A DNA stretch of 64,000 bases from Seriola aureovittata (Eukaryota; Chordata; Actinopteri; Carangiformes; Carangidae): positions 11,538,501-11,602,500 of the forward strand of contig NC_079377.1 of the NCBI RefSeq assembly GCF_021018895.1, written 5' to 3'. Positions 1-8,768 of this stretch are shown in pieces (within the stretch, counting starts at the first letter, position 1; every line of letters begins with the position of its first letter). The notes under the pieces were generated by a model. That model saw nothing but the letters and a program-made list of their open reading frames with translations, was not told the DNA's origin and made no database searches. The position numbers were made by a program, and so were the translations under genes.

Positions 1-69
1 CATTGCAGCGTTGATAGTCTTAAACGATGTTATAATGACAAAATCTTATGTTTGCGGTGTCGATTTCAG

Positions 70-197
70 ATGTGGATCGAGTTTGGACGTATTCAGTTGC
101 CCCCGGGTCATCACCCCAACGATGTGGAGAAGGAATGGGGAAAATTAATTGTTGCCATGCTGGAAAGAGAGAAGAGCCTGAGGCCCGAGGTGGAGAG
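70..197 (+). CDS. dst: dst exon, early plakin domain (long isoforms)
   Basis: Follows acceptor TTTCAG at 69, with donor GTATGC at 198. It encodes 42 residues plus two bases (AG) of a split Arg codon, and contains the conserved PPGHHPND and [14 protein letters not shown]. It is used by isoforms that start upstream of the window (BPAG1a/b type). The in-frame ATG at base 70 is an internal Met codon, not a start. Confidence 0.9.
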
Positions 198-1287
198 GTA
201 TGCAGAGGCACTGAGCATATTAACACTTTATCTGTCCTGGCCTATCATAATGTGATTGAGAGAGTAATGTTTAGTGTTTGTTTTTTTTTTTACCTAATAT
301 TATGGGTTATTTATCTACCAAAGATCACTATTTCACTAACGCTATTTATTACGTAACTGGTGCTTAATATGACGACATGTGTGTTTGAGGCCACACACTG
401 GGATCTAAGCCGTGAAACATTTGGATAATGTGCTGTTTATCTCAGTGAAATGTACGGTATATAGATAAAGGAGCAAAGATGCTACATGAGTCAGCATAAC
501 ATTTTGTGAGGCCGGAGTGCTCCAGTGTCGTATTGCAAGCTCACTAATGTCTCTACTGAAAGCAGACACAGACGGACGGTGTCTCATGTTAGTGTTTTAT
601 GAGTGTGATAGAAATCCCCTCACTGAGCTGTTGCCCTCTATGATAAGGTTCCTATCAACATATCTATGTTGTGCGCAGTGTTGCCGGGTTAGATTTACTG
701 CAGCCAAAGTGCGCAGTTTGTTCCACTGTAACAGATGATTTGCAAAAATCATTAGGAAGCAAATGAATCTTCATTCATGAACTGCAGAACGTTAAAGCAG
801 TTGCTCCGTGATGGATCTAGTGTCTAGTTACTTTGAAAAGGCAGAAACTTACAAAGGTTACCAACATAAAAGGTGGATTTCACGTCACAGCCTGCTTGAA
901 TCAAAGATGTTTTCTGATATAATACAGGGTGACAACTTTCTAATGGCAAGCTTGGTCAAGTTTTTGAACTCTATTTGGTGTTCTCTTTCCATCAGCGTTT
1001 GTTTGCAGAGGCGATCTTATTTCTATGGAAACTGTCTGTTAACAATAGTTTACACAAGTTTACATCTCCGTTCCTGCTTTTGTGGTTTATAAACACATCA
1101 TATTTACAGCATTAATGCTAGGTGTGGTGAAAACTGGCATTAAGTGCAGTTTGGCAGTTCTTTTATACAGTCTCAGCTCTTATAAAGGAGTACTGTCTCA
1201 ACCTGTTATTTAATTTTTATCCCCTCAGGGCAGCATATTATGTCAGGGTGGGATTCATTTTACACGCTCCTTACCTGGCTGCGACAC
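198..1287 (+). other. Intron, 5' flank of the BPAG1e promoter
   Basis: AT-rich intronic DNA with a short T-run near 281-291. The ORFs inside it show no family resemblance. Any distal control elements for the epithelial promoter would lie here, but I recognise none. Confidence 0.7.
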
Positions 1288-1325
1288 TATAAATATCAGG
1301 AGGTTGAAAGTCGTTCCATCAGTTC
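1288..1325 (+). promoter_or_regulatory. dst: Candidate BPAG1e core promoter (TATA box + Inr)
   Basis: TATAAATA lies at 1288-1295. A perfect Inr-type TCAGTTC (YYANWYY) lies at 1319-1325, putting the candidate start A at 1321, 33 bases downstream of the first TATA base. About 136 bases of 5' UTR then lead to the ATG of the BPAG1e-specific first exon. The spacing and position fit a TATA-driven, tissue-restricted internal promoter. This is inference from motifs only. Confidence 0.75.
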
Positions 1326-1399
1326 AGACTGCGAACGCTTTGCAGTCGAACTGTAAAGGTGAGCTCGAGGCTGGGTTTTCTTCCAGAGGGATCTTTAAG

Positions 1400-1441
1400 A
1401 TGAGAGAAGGTGATCGTTTCAGCGGCTGGGAGTGGCAATAA
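1400..1441 (+). other. Short upstream ORF in the BPAG1e 5' UTR
   Basis: ATG at 1400 opens 13 codons ending TAA at 1439-1441, 15 bases before the main ATG at 1457. If transcription starts near 1321, the uORF is in the leader of the epithelial mRNA and could modulate translation. Confidence 0.5.
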
Positions 1442-1456
1442 CTGTTTAGAAGTAAG

Positions 1457-1593
1457 ATGGCCTATTTTAGCGGGATCTCATCTGTTAGCAACAGCAGCTT
1501 CACCAGCTGTGGCTCCAATGACAGCGTCCTCACTGAGCCTTTCCGAATTAACAGCTCAGTCTTTCTCAATAACAGCATTGCCTATGGATCCAG
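1457..1593 (+). CDS. dst: dst alternative first coding exon of BPAG1e
   Basis: This is the start exon of the epithelial, hemidesmosomal isoform. The ATG at 1457 has a strong context (A at -3, G at +4). It encodes 45 residues beginning MAYFSGISSVSNSSFTSCGS, rich in Ser and Asn, plus AG of a split Arg codon. It ends at donor GTGAGG (1594), 103 bases before the shared exon at 1697. The phase equals that of the upstream long-isoform exon, so both join [11 protein letters not shown] in frame. As I recall, human BPAG1e also has a Ser-rich unique N-terminus followed directly by [12 protein letters not shown], which supports the call although the unique residues differ. A TATA/Inr promoter precedes it. 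Confidence 0.88.
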
Positions 1594-1696
1594 GTGAGGT
1601 TACAGTGTGCGTGCGTGGCTTTTGTGAAGCTTTTTAGTTCTTATCGAAAGTGATAACATATATTTTGTTTCCGTCATTATTTTTTTTTTTTTGCAG

Positions 1697-1790
1697 GCTT
1701 GAGATGTTACAGCAGATTGCCAACCGGGTCCAGCGGGACTGTGTTAACGGGGAGGATAAGCTGGCGTTGGCGCGGACGGCCCTGCAGTCT
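1697..1790 (+). CDS. dst: dst exon, plakin domain (first exon shared with BPAG1e)
   Basis: Acceptor TTGCAG ends at 1696 and donor GTAAGT starts at 1791. One base completes the split Arg, then come 31 codons opening [14 protein letters not shown]. The long-isoform and BPAG1e transcripts converge here. Confidence 0.92.
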
Positions 1791-1882
1791 GTAAGTTTTC
1801 TTAGAAGTTATAACAAAATATAACTGAGTGTACGTTGTTTGTCTTGAGTTTTTAAGTCTGGTTTTTTTCCCCATCTGCTCAG

Positions 1883-2037
1883 GATGCAAAACGTCTTGAG
1901 TCAGGAATTCAGTTCCTGCATGAAGCAGAGATTGCTGGCTACTTGTTAGAGTGCGAGAATATCCTCAGACAACAAGTGGTGGATATCCAAATTCTCCTGG
2001 ATGGGAAATTCCCCTTTGCGGATCAACTAGTCCAGAG
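1883..2037 (+). CDS. dst: dst exon, plakin domain spectrin repeat
   Basis: 51 codons plus AG of a split Arg. It contains [15 protein letters not shown]. Acceptor CTCAG, donor GTACAA. Confidence 0.92.
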
Positions 2038-2126
2038 GTACAAAATTAGATCCCCTTGCAAAAATAACACACAGAATATTCTCATACGTTACGATGACTC
2101 ATATTGTTGTTCCTTTTTCAACACAG

Positions 2127-2595
2127 GGTATCTAAACTCCGGGATGACCTTCTAACCCTGAGAGCTGAGTGTTCCTCTGTGTACAGCAAAGGCCGAACTC
2201 TGACAACAGAACAAACCAAAATGATGATCTCTGGCATCACACAGAGCCTGAACTCTGGCTTCTCCCAGAACATCAGCACAAACCTGACACCAGCCCTCAC
2301 TCCTGCACTCACCCCAGGGGGGTTAGGTACCCCTGGTTCCACATTCACCTCTAGCCTTACACCGTGCCTGACCCCGTCCTTGACCCCCACCTTGACCCCC
2401 GGCTTGCAGCCTGCTTCAGTCCAGAGCTACATGGGGGGCGGTGGCGGCATGGACCCAGGCAGCCTCAGGCATTTGAAACACATGCAGATCCGCAAGCCCT
2501 TACAGAAATCCTCACTGGCAGACCCCAACATGACCGAGGAGGAGGTCAACATGAAATATGTTCAGGACCTGCTGAACTGGGTGGAAGAGATGCAG
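2127..2595 (+). CDS. dst: dst exon, plakin domain with Leu-Thr-Pro repeat insert
   Basis: One base plus 156 codons. It opens with [20 protein letters not shown] and ends with LNWVEEMQ. Between them, at 2281-2405, a low-complexity linker repeats Leu-Thr-Pro about nine times before a Gly run. The linker is likely disordered and interrupts the helical spectrin-repeat pattern. As I recall, the same position in mammals also has an LTP/Ser-rich insert. Confidence 0.92.
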
Positions 2596-2706
2596 GTGAG
2601 CTGCCAACACCAGTTTATTTATAATGTACCGTGGCTTTGATTGTAAAATAAGATACTAAATATTTTGAATTTGTTTTTTTTTTTCTTCTCCTTTCCGTCT
2701 TAAAAG

Positions 2707-2835
2707 GTGCAGCTGGACCGTTCAGAGTGGGGATCTGATTTGCCAAGTGTGGAGTTGCATTTAGAGAACCACAAAAGTGTACATAGAGCCATTGAAGAAT
2801 TTCAAATGAGTCTTAAAGATGCCAAACTGAGTGAA
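2707..2835 (+). CDS. dst: dst exon, plakin domain spectrin repeat
   Basis: 43 codons, phase 0 at both ends, with [20 protein letters not shown]. Donor GTAAGG. Confidence 0.92.
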
Positions 2836-2982
2836 GTAAGGATTTTTTAGTTTCTTTCTGTTTTATAATCAAAACTAAACTCTAATGAGTTTGAATTTAG
2901 TTGCTCCATTCTCTGAATTAAATCTTAAATCCTGAAGAGGAAACTAAAAATACAACAAAAACATGTTCTTTTTTTCTCTCAG

Positions 2983-3060
2983 ATTCAGATGACCATTCCC
3001 CTGAAGCTAACTTATTCAGACAAACTGAACACACTAGAAAAGCAGTACGAGAGGCTGTTG
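2983..3060 (+). CDS. dst: dst exon, plakin domain spectrin repeat
   Basis: 26 codons, phase 0, containing LTYSDKLNTLEKQYERLL. Acceptor TCTCAG, donor GTAAGT. Confidence 0.92.
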
Positions 3061-3148
3061 GTAAGTTCGCAGAAGTCACAATCTAAAATCTGTGCTGCTG
3101 TGGAAATGCTCGTTGTCGTCTGAATACACGGATGCCTGCTCGTTTCAG

Positions 3149-3310
3149 AGCTGTTCAAGAGAGCGACAGAGCCACCTGGAAAGCCTGCACGACTTTGTGT
3201 CTCAGGCGACTCAGGAGCTCATCTGGCTGAACGAGAAGGAGGAGGAGGAGGTCGCCTTTGACTGGAGCGATCGCAACAGCAACATCTCCAAGAAAAGAGA
3301 CTACCATGCC
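3149..3310 (+). CDS. dst: dst exon, plakin domain spectrin repeat
   Basis: 54 codons, phase 0, with the highly conserved [19 protein letters not shown] and [12 protein letters not shown]. Confidence 0.93.
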
Positions 3311-3601
3311 GTAAGCGTCTTTTAATGAACTGTAATCTGTGAAATCCCCCCCGTGCAGACAGAGTAACAAAGACTTGCTCGGGCACTTGTTTTGGTTGTA
3401 GAGGATTGGCTGCGTTTCAGCTGCATTCATTTAAGCAAACAATCGTGTCAGTGAAGGGATTTGTCTTCACATTGTGGCCGGAGTGATTAGCCTCACGCTC
3501 AGCCGTGCGAGGCAGGATATGAGATCGTCTGAGAGGATGGAGTGAATGGTCACTTGCCGCAGCTGGATGTCAGAGATACTCAGCTTAATTTCTTTATACA
3601 G

Positions 3602-3706
3602 GACCTGATGAGGGAGCTGGATGAAAAGGAGGACACGATCAAGTCTGTGCAGGACAAGGCAGAACGCCTTATGCACAAGAACCACCCAGCCAAACTAACT
3701 ATTGAA
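3602..3706 (+). CDS. dst: dst exon, plakin domain spectrin repeat
   Basis: 35 codons, phase 0, with DLMRELDEKEDTIKSVQ and HKNHPAKLTIE. Confidence 0.93.
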
Positions 3707-3917
3707 GTAAGCCCTTTTTTTTTGTTTTTGTCTCTCTGTTCTCAGCGCTGCGGTCAGCATGACAATTACATTGGGAACAGCGGTAGAGTCTCCACCCTGC
3801 ATACAGCTGCCGCACTATGATTAAAAGATTGTGAAGTCCTGTTTCAGCTTGTAATTTTCCAGCTATTACACCTGGATATTGTGTGTTTATATTTTTTCTG
3901 CGTCACTTCTCTTCCAG

Positions 3918-4013
3918 GCGTACAGAGCCGCCATGCAGACGCAGTGGAGCTGGATTTTACAGCTCTGCTCGTGCGTGGAACAGCATCTCAAGGAGAATGC
4001 TGTTTATTTTGAG
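3918..4013 (+). CDS. dst: dst exon, plakin domain spectrin repeat
   Basis: 32 codons, phase 0, with [18 protein letters not shown]. Confidence 0.93.
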
Positions 4014-4091
4014 GTGAGCTGCTGCTTCGTTAATGCAGAAAAGACGCTTTTGTTAGACGCAGACGATTTCTCATTCTTATCCCCTGTGCAG

Positions 4092-4217
4092 TTTTTCAGT
4101 GATGCCAAAGAGTCCATAGACTACCTTAAGAGCCTGCAAGATGCCATTCAAAGGAAATACAGCTGTGACCGAACGAGCAGCCTGCACAGACTGGAGGACC
4201 TCATTCAGGAGTCCATG
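4092..4217 (+). CDS. dst: dst exon, plakin domain spectrin repeat
   Basis: 42 codons, phase 0, with [12 protein letters not shown] and [18 protein letters not shown]. Confidence 0.93.
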
Positions 4218-4309
4218 GTAAACTGATGGAAAGATATAAAGTGTGCATGTATGTGAAGGTAAATAAAGGAAAGAAAAAAAAACATTGCACTGGTGTTGTG
4301 TGTCCCTAG

Positions 4310-4462
4310 GATGAGAAAGAGCAGCTCCTTCAGTACCGCAGCACGGTGGCTGGTTTAGTGGGCAGGGCCAAAAACATTGTGCAGCTCAGACCCAGGAACC
4401 CTGGGAGCCCTGTGAGATCCTCCCTCCCTGTAAAAGCCATCTGTGATTATCGTCAAATAGAG
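4310..4462 (+). CDS. dst: dst exon, plakin domain, start of SH3
   Basis: 51 codons, phase 0. After a spectrin-repeat helix and a basic Pro-rich linker ([12 protein letters not shown]), the SH3 fold begins at [11 protein letters not shown]. Confidence 0.93.
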
Positions 4463-4560
4463 GTACAGCTTTCCGCGCTGTATTGCGCCACATTTCATTT
4501 CAGTTTATTTCAAAGTGTCATACAAAATCTGTACCGTGTGTCTTATCCCCACTCTTTCAG

Positions 4561-4715
4561 ATCACTATTTACAAAGAAGACGAGTGCGTATTGGCCAATA
4601 ACTCTCACCGGGCCAAGTGGAAAATCATCAACCCAGCAGGGAATGAGGCCATGGTGCCCTCTGTGTGTTTCACTGTGCCTCCACCCAACAAAGAGGCTGT
4701 TGATATGGCAACAAG
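4561..4715 (+). CDS. dst: dst exon, rest of plakin-domain SH3
   Basis: 51 codons plus AG of a split Arg. It holds the remaining SH3 strands, including [16 protein letters not shown] and [11 protein letters not shown], then [13 protein letters not shown]. In plakins this SH3 packs against a neighbouring spectrin repeat. Confidence 0.93.
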
Positions 4716-4873
4716 GTGAGGCACTGGGGTTCATTTTGTGCGTTGAGTTTCCTACACTGCAATTACACTAAATATAAAGTTGACTCGAGAGTTCAAATGC
4801 CCCTGAATGCGCACGTTGCGGTGACCCGGCTGAGTTGGGATACATTATTAATGCCTCTTGCCTCATCCTGCAG

Positions 4874-5000
4874 AACTGAGCAGTTATACCAGAATGTCCT
4901 GGCGCTGTGGCACCACTCCCACATCAACATGAAGAGCGTGGTGTCCTGGCATTATCTAATGGCTGATATACGAGCCATTCGCAACTGGAACGTGGCCTCA
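4874..5000 (+). CDS. dst: dst exon, plakin domain spectrin repeat
   Basis: One base plus 42 codons, with [20 protein letters not shown]. Confidence 0.92.
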
Positions 5001-5119
5001 GTATGTTTGTTTTTTCCTTTTACGACTCTTCTCGATAATCAGATACATTTTTGATGATCATTCTAATAAACATGTTCGTGTTTGTTTTATTTCCACTTTC
5101 ATTTCGCTAACTAATCCAG

Positions 5120-5303
5120 ATAAAGACCATGTTGCCAGGTGAGCATCAGCAGGTCTTGAGCAACCTACAGTCCCACTTCGACGAGTTCCTGGAAGACAGC
5201 GAGGAGTCTGAGGTGTTCACAGTGGCAGACTGCGCCCAGCTCGAGAGAGACGTCGCAGCCTGCAAGGACTACTACCAGGAACTGCTCAGATCTGCGGAAA
5301 GAG
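5120..5303 (+). CDS. dst: dst exon, plakin domain spectrin repeat, GC donor
   Basis: 61 codons plus one base, with [17 protein letters not shown] and ending RSAER plus G of a split Glu. The exon end is fixed by phase and by the SAER-EE junction known in DST. It leaves a GC donor (GAG followed by GCAAGG). Confidence 0.9.
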
Positions 5304-5932
5304 GCAAGGCTCCGATTCCCTTTCAGTCCCTCCCAACAAGGAGCTGCTGCTGTAAAACTGAACACAGCGACGCGATGGAAACACATGGCACTTTAAGCCA
5401 TTTAAGCCTTAAATCAGTTTCTATAGAGATGATTGGCTTTGCTGTGAAGTAAAGCAAACACTGGGACGTTGTTAGTGTGTGGTCATGGGTTTTTGATAGG
5501 GTGGGATACCTGGAGAAAAAAATACTGAATACTTTTAATGTTATGTTGTGATATTACATAGATCTGTGTAGATAAACAGAGACACATTCATTTACATAGA
5601 TGCACCTCCCCTTTTCACAAAAAGGTTCTCATCTTATTTCCTTCATTTGTGTATGACTTCACCTCATTGCAAAAGGCCCTATAATGATGCCACCTAGAGG
5701 TGAACTTGTTACTGCCAGCTCATGTGTGAGTCAACACTGTACGCAGGATTAACACTCCCTTTGTTTTATCATGTGTAATTGTCTGTAGTTGTGATTTTCA
5801 GACGGAGACAAACTTTGGCATTGGCAGTTTTAAAAAAAATACAACAAAATCATCTTGTCACTGTTTGAAACTCCAAAGAAATGTCATGCTCTCATGTTAG
5901 TGTTCTTACCAAGTATATTTTCTCTGTAACAG
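5304..5932 (+). other. GC-AG intron 1 of 4
   Basis: The donor is GCAAGG at 5304 and the acceptor is AACAG at 5932. No GT near 5304 would keep the frame and the conserved SAEREE sequence. No other feature is visible in the intron. Confidence 0.85.
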
Positions 5933-6090
5933 AGGAACACGAGGAGTCTGTGTACAACAATTACATCTCAGAAATACGCAACTTCCGCATGCATCTGGAG
6001 GCCCATGAAGAACACCTGATCAGGCAAATCCGCACGCCACTCGAGAGGGATGACCTGGAGCAGAGTCTGCAGCGCATCACGGAGCATGAG
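5933..6090 (+). CDS. dst: dst exon, plakin domain spectrin repeat
   Basis: Two bases complete Glu, then 52 codons with [19 protein letters not shown]. Confidence 0.92.
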
Positions 6091-6186
6091 GTACACGTCT
6101 GGGTGTCAGTAATTAACACGTAACACATTGAAGAACTTACTGGTGTTGTTACATTAATGATGATTTTCTTACATTCCACCACCCAG

Positions 6187-6365
6187 AGGAAAACAGCAGA
6201 GCTGAATAAACTGAAGGAGGATCTGGATGTCATGAAGGAGAAGTGTGAGCTGTTCCTCAGACAGGCGGCAGGTTCCCCGTCTGTGCCGACGCTTTCGTCC
6301 GAACTAACCGTCCTCGTTCAGAGCATGAGCCAAGTGTACTCCATGTCTTCCATTTATATGGACAA
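6187..6365 (+). CDS. dst: dst exon, plakin domain spectrin repeat
   Basis: 59 codons plus two bases, with SPSVPTLSSELTVLVQSM and QVYSMSSIYMD. Confidence 0.92.
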
Positions 6366-6462
6366 GTAAGACATTCCTTTCATTGTCCCCAAAGAATTAT
6401 AGTGGCATTTAGTAGATGAATTGAAGACACGCTCCTCTTTTCTTTTTTTTCTTCTTTCACAG

Positions 6463-6601
6463 ACTGAAAACTGTGAGCTTGGTGGTGAAGCACAGCCAGA
6501 GTGCAGAGGCACTAGTTAAAGCCTATGAATCCAAACTCTATGAGGAAGATGCCATGAACTCTGATGTCAAGTCCATTGAGACTGTCATTTCAACACTTAA
6601 G
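6463..6601 (+). CDS. dst: dst exon, plakin domain spectrin repeat
   Basis: One base plus 46 codons, with LKTVSLVVKHSQSAEALVK. Confidence 0.92.
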
Positions 6602-6688
6602 GTAATGCACTGTTTGGGTAAAACCCTTCGCCGACATTGGCAACGTTTTCAGTTCTTTTTGAGTGATCGCTTGTCCTTCTGATCATAG

Positions 6689-6882
6689 CAATGGCGGACA
6701 GAGATCGATGAGCAGCAGGAGGTGTTCCATGACATGGAGGATGAGCTGCAGAAAGCACGAGTGATCAGTGACCGCATGTTTAAGGCCCACAATGAGCGTG
6801 ACTTTGACCTCGACTGGCACAAGGAGAAAGCTGATCAGCTGAGTGAAAGATGGCAGAACATTCACTCCCAGATTGACAGCAG
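6689..6882 (+). CDS. dst: dst exon, plakin domain spectrin repeat
   Basis: 64 codons plus AG, with [20 protein letters not shown] and [16 protein letters not shown]. Confidence 0.92.
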
Positions 6883-7010
6883 GTTAGTGTTTTTTTTTGG
6901 GGGGGGGGGTTGTGGAGATTTTTTTGCTTTATAAGACTAAAATTATATCATATGTGTGCAAGTATTACAAAGATAAGAATTTCTCATTGAGGTTATTCAT
7001 TCATTCTCAG

Positions 7011-7173
7011 ACTTCGGGACCTGGATGGTATCAACAAATCTCTGAAACACTACAGAGACTCTTACAGCAGCCTCGACGAATGGGTTACAGAAATGGAAGA
7101 AGCACAGCGAAAGGCTCAAGAAAATAAACCTGAGGATAGCAAGGCACTGGCTGAGCTCTTAAACAAACAAAAG
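7011..7173 (+). CDS. dst: dst exon, plakin domain spectrin repeat
   Basis: One base plus 54 codons, with [18 protein letters not shown]. Confidence 0.92.
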
Positions 7174-7263
7174 GTAGAACAAGATTGAACTTCTTCTTCA
7201 CACTGAGATGAAGACACGATATGATGTATAAATATATATCTAAATTGTGTCTTTGTTTACCAG

Positions 7264-7347
7264 GTCCTTGTTGCTGAAATTGAACAAAAGCAGAGCAGAA
7301 TGGATGAGTGCCAGAAGTACTCAGAGCAGTACTCATCTGCCATTAAG
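7264..7347 (+). CDS. dst: dst exon, plakin domain spectrin repeat
   Basis: 28 codons, phase 0, with [16 protein letters not shown]. Confidence 0.92.
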
Positions 7348-7614
7348 GTAAATTCATTTACTTCAACTTATTTAAACTCATTTTGAAAGTTTTTCTTTAA
7401 ACCCCTCTTCAACCTGCAGACCCATAGGTATTTTCTGATTTTTATGACAGTTTGTTACATTTTATAATACGTATATAAAATATATAAACGTATATATAAA
7501 ATTAGCTGTTTTGTTGAGGGAGGACCATGCAACAATCTAAACAAAGAAATTGGTATATTTGAGAAAAAAAACAAAAAACAACCTTTTAACCAAACACATA
7601 ACTCTTTTTTTTAG

Positions 7615-7722
7615 GATTATGAGCTCCAGCTGATGACCTTCAGAGCGATGGTTGACTCCCAACACAAATCTCCCCTGAAGAAGCGGAGGATGCAGAGCTC
7701 TTCTGATGCCATTCAGCAAGAG
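7615..7722 (+). CDS. dst: dst exon, plakin domain end with basic NLS-like cluster
   Basis: 36 codons, phase 0. It contains [16 protein letters not shown] followed by [18 protein letters not shown]. The KKRRM cluster matches the position of the nuclear localisation signal described in the DST plakin domain. Confidence 0.93.
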
Positions 7723-7815
7723 GTAAATCTATGATTAAACTCTGGCAGGGGATTTGTGCTCTATGCACAGTAGATGCTCAATGACACACTTGTTTTTCTT
7801 GTTTAATTTTCAAAG

Positions 7816-7914
7816 TTCATGGATCTGCGAACCCGCTACACTGCTCTTGTGACTCTCATGACGCATTATGTGAAGTTTGCCAGTGAAACACTGAAGAGAA
7901 CCGAAGAGGAGGAG
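7816..7914 (+). CDS. dst: dst exon, last exon common to BPAG1e and long isoforms
   Basis: 33 codons, phase 0, with [20 protein letters not shown] and ending KRTEEEE. From here transcripts either continue to the BPAG1e terminal exon (8769) or skip it to the rod exon at 14030. Both are phase 0. Confidence 0.93.
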
Positions 7915-8768
7915 GTGAGAGATTCCTACTTACACTTATTAACATTTACATTGGCTTATGCAGCACATTTTAGACTGTTGGGGCTTTGCGGCTGCTGAAA
8001 TTTATAATGCCAAATTGAGCTTCACCTTCTTCACCTTTGCATGGTTCCTAGATGTTCTGTTTTGCACCAACATGTTTTACTACCTCACTAAGAGACCTCC
8101 AGTATTTTTCCTCGTTACCCCTCTTGACTTCTTGACGTCCTCTTAGGGTTGCATCCTTGAGTTATATATATATGGTCACCTCATCATGAGTGAAGATAAT
8201 TTGCTTCATTGCTCTAAAGAAGCAAAGAAAATGCGGAAAAGCGATGCATGTCTGCACGCAGAGTGACCTCTTATCGCTGGTGATGGGGACTTGCTGGGAG
8301 GAGAAAGCAGCTTTTGTCATTCTTTGACAGAAAGTCTTTCTCGTGTTGGCCTTTCTGTGGGAAAATACAGCTTCTCCAGGAGTTTGTCTAGTATTTTGTG
8401 CGTATTTTGCCTAGTATTGGTGCTGAGACGTATTCTCACACCTGTTTTCTGAAAATCCGACTGTTACAAGTTTGAGATCAGGGAGGGAAAAGATGAAGTG
8501 ATCAAATTTGTAACAAGTGCTATTAAAATAATACATCTAGGATCTTGTTGTTAAATGTGGTGAATGTTAAAATTTTCAACCTTCCACAGTATTTTTGGTT
8601 AACTAAAAAAATCACGCAGTCTTGAAATTGCAAATTCCTGGAGAGATTGCTTAATATTGCTGCAGCGCTCTGGTAAGAAGTAACGTTTTCATGCAATTTA
8701 TTTATTTATTTTTAACAATTTGTAATTAAACATGAGGCAGTGGATGACTTATTTTCTTTGTATTATAG
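7915..8768 (+). other. Intron before the BPAG1e terminal exon
   Basis: AT-rich, with a short TA run near 8163-8172 and no recognisable feature. Splicing choice between 8769 and 14030 is made across it. Confidence 0.7.

Noticed and set aside
1360..1395. Tiny 5' UTR intron (GTGAGC to TTCCAG) in the BPAG1e leader
   Set aside because: 36 bases is too short for spliceosomal removal in vertebrates.
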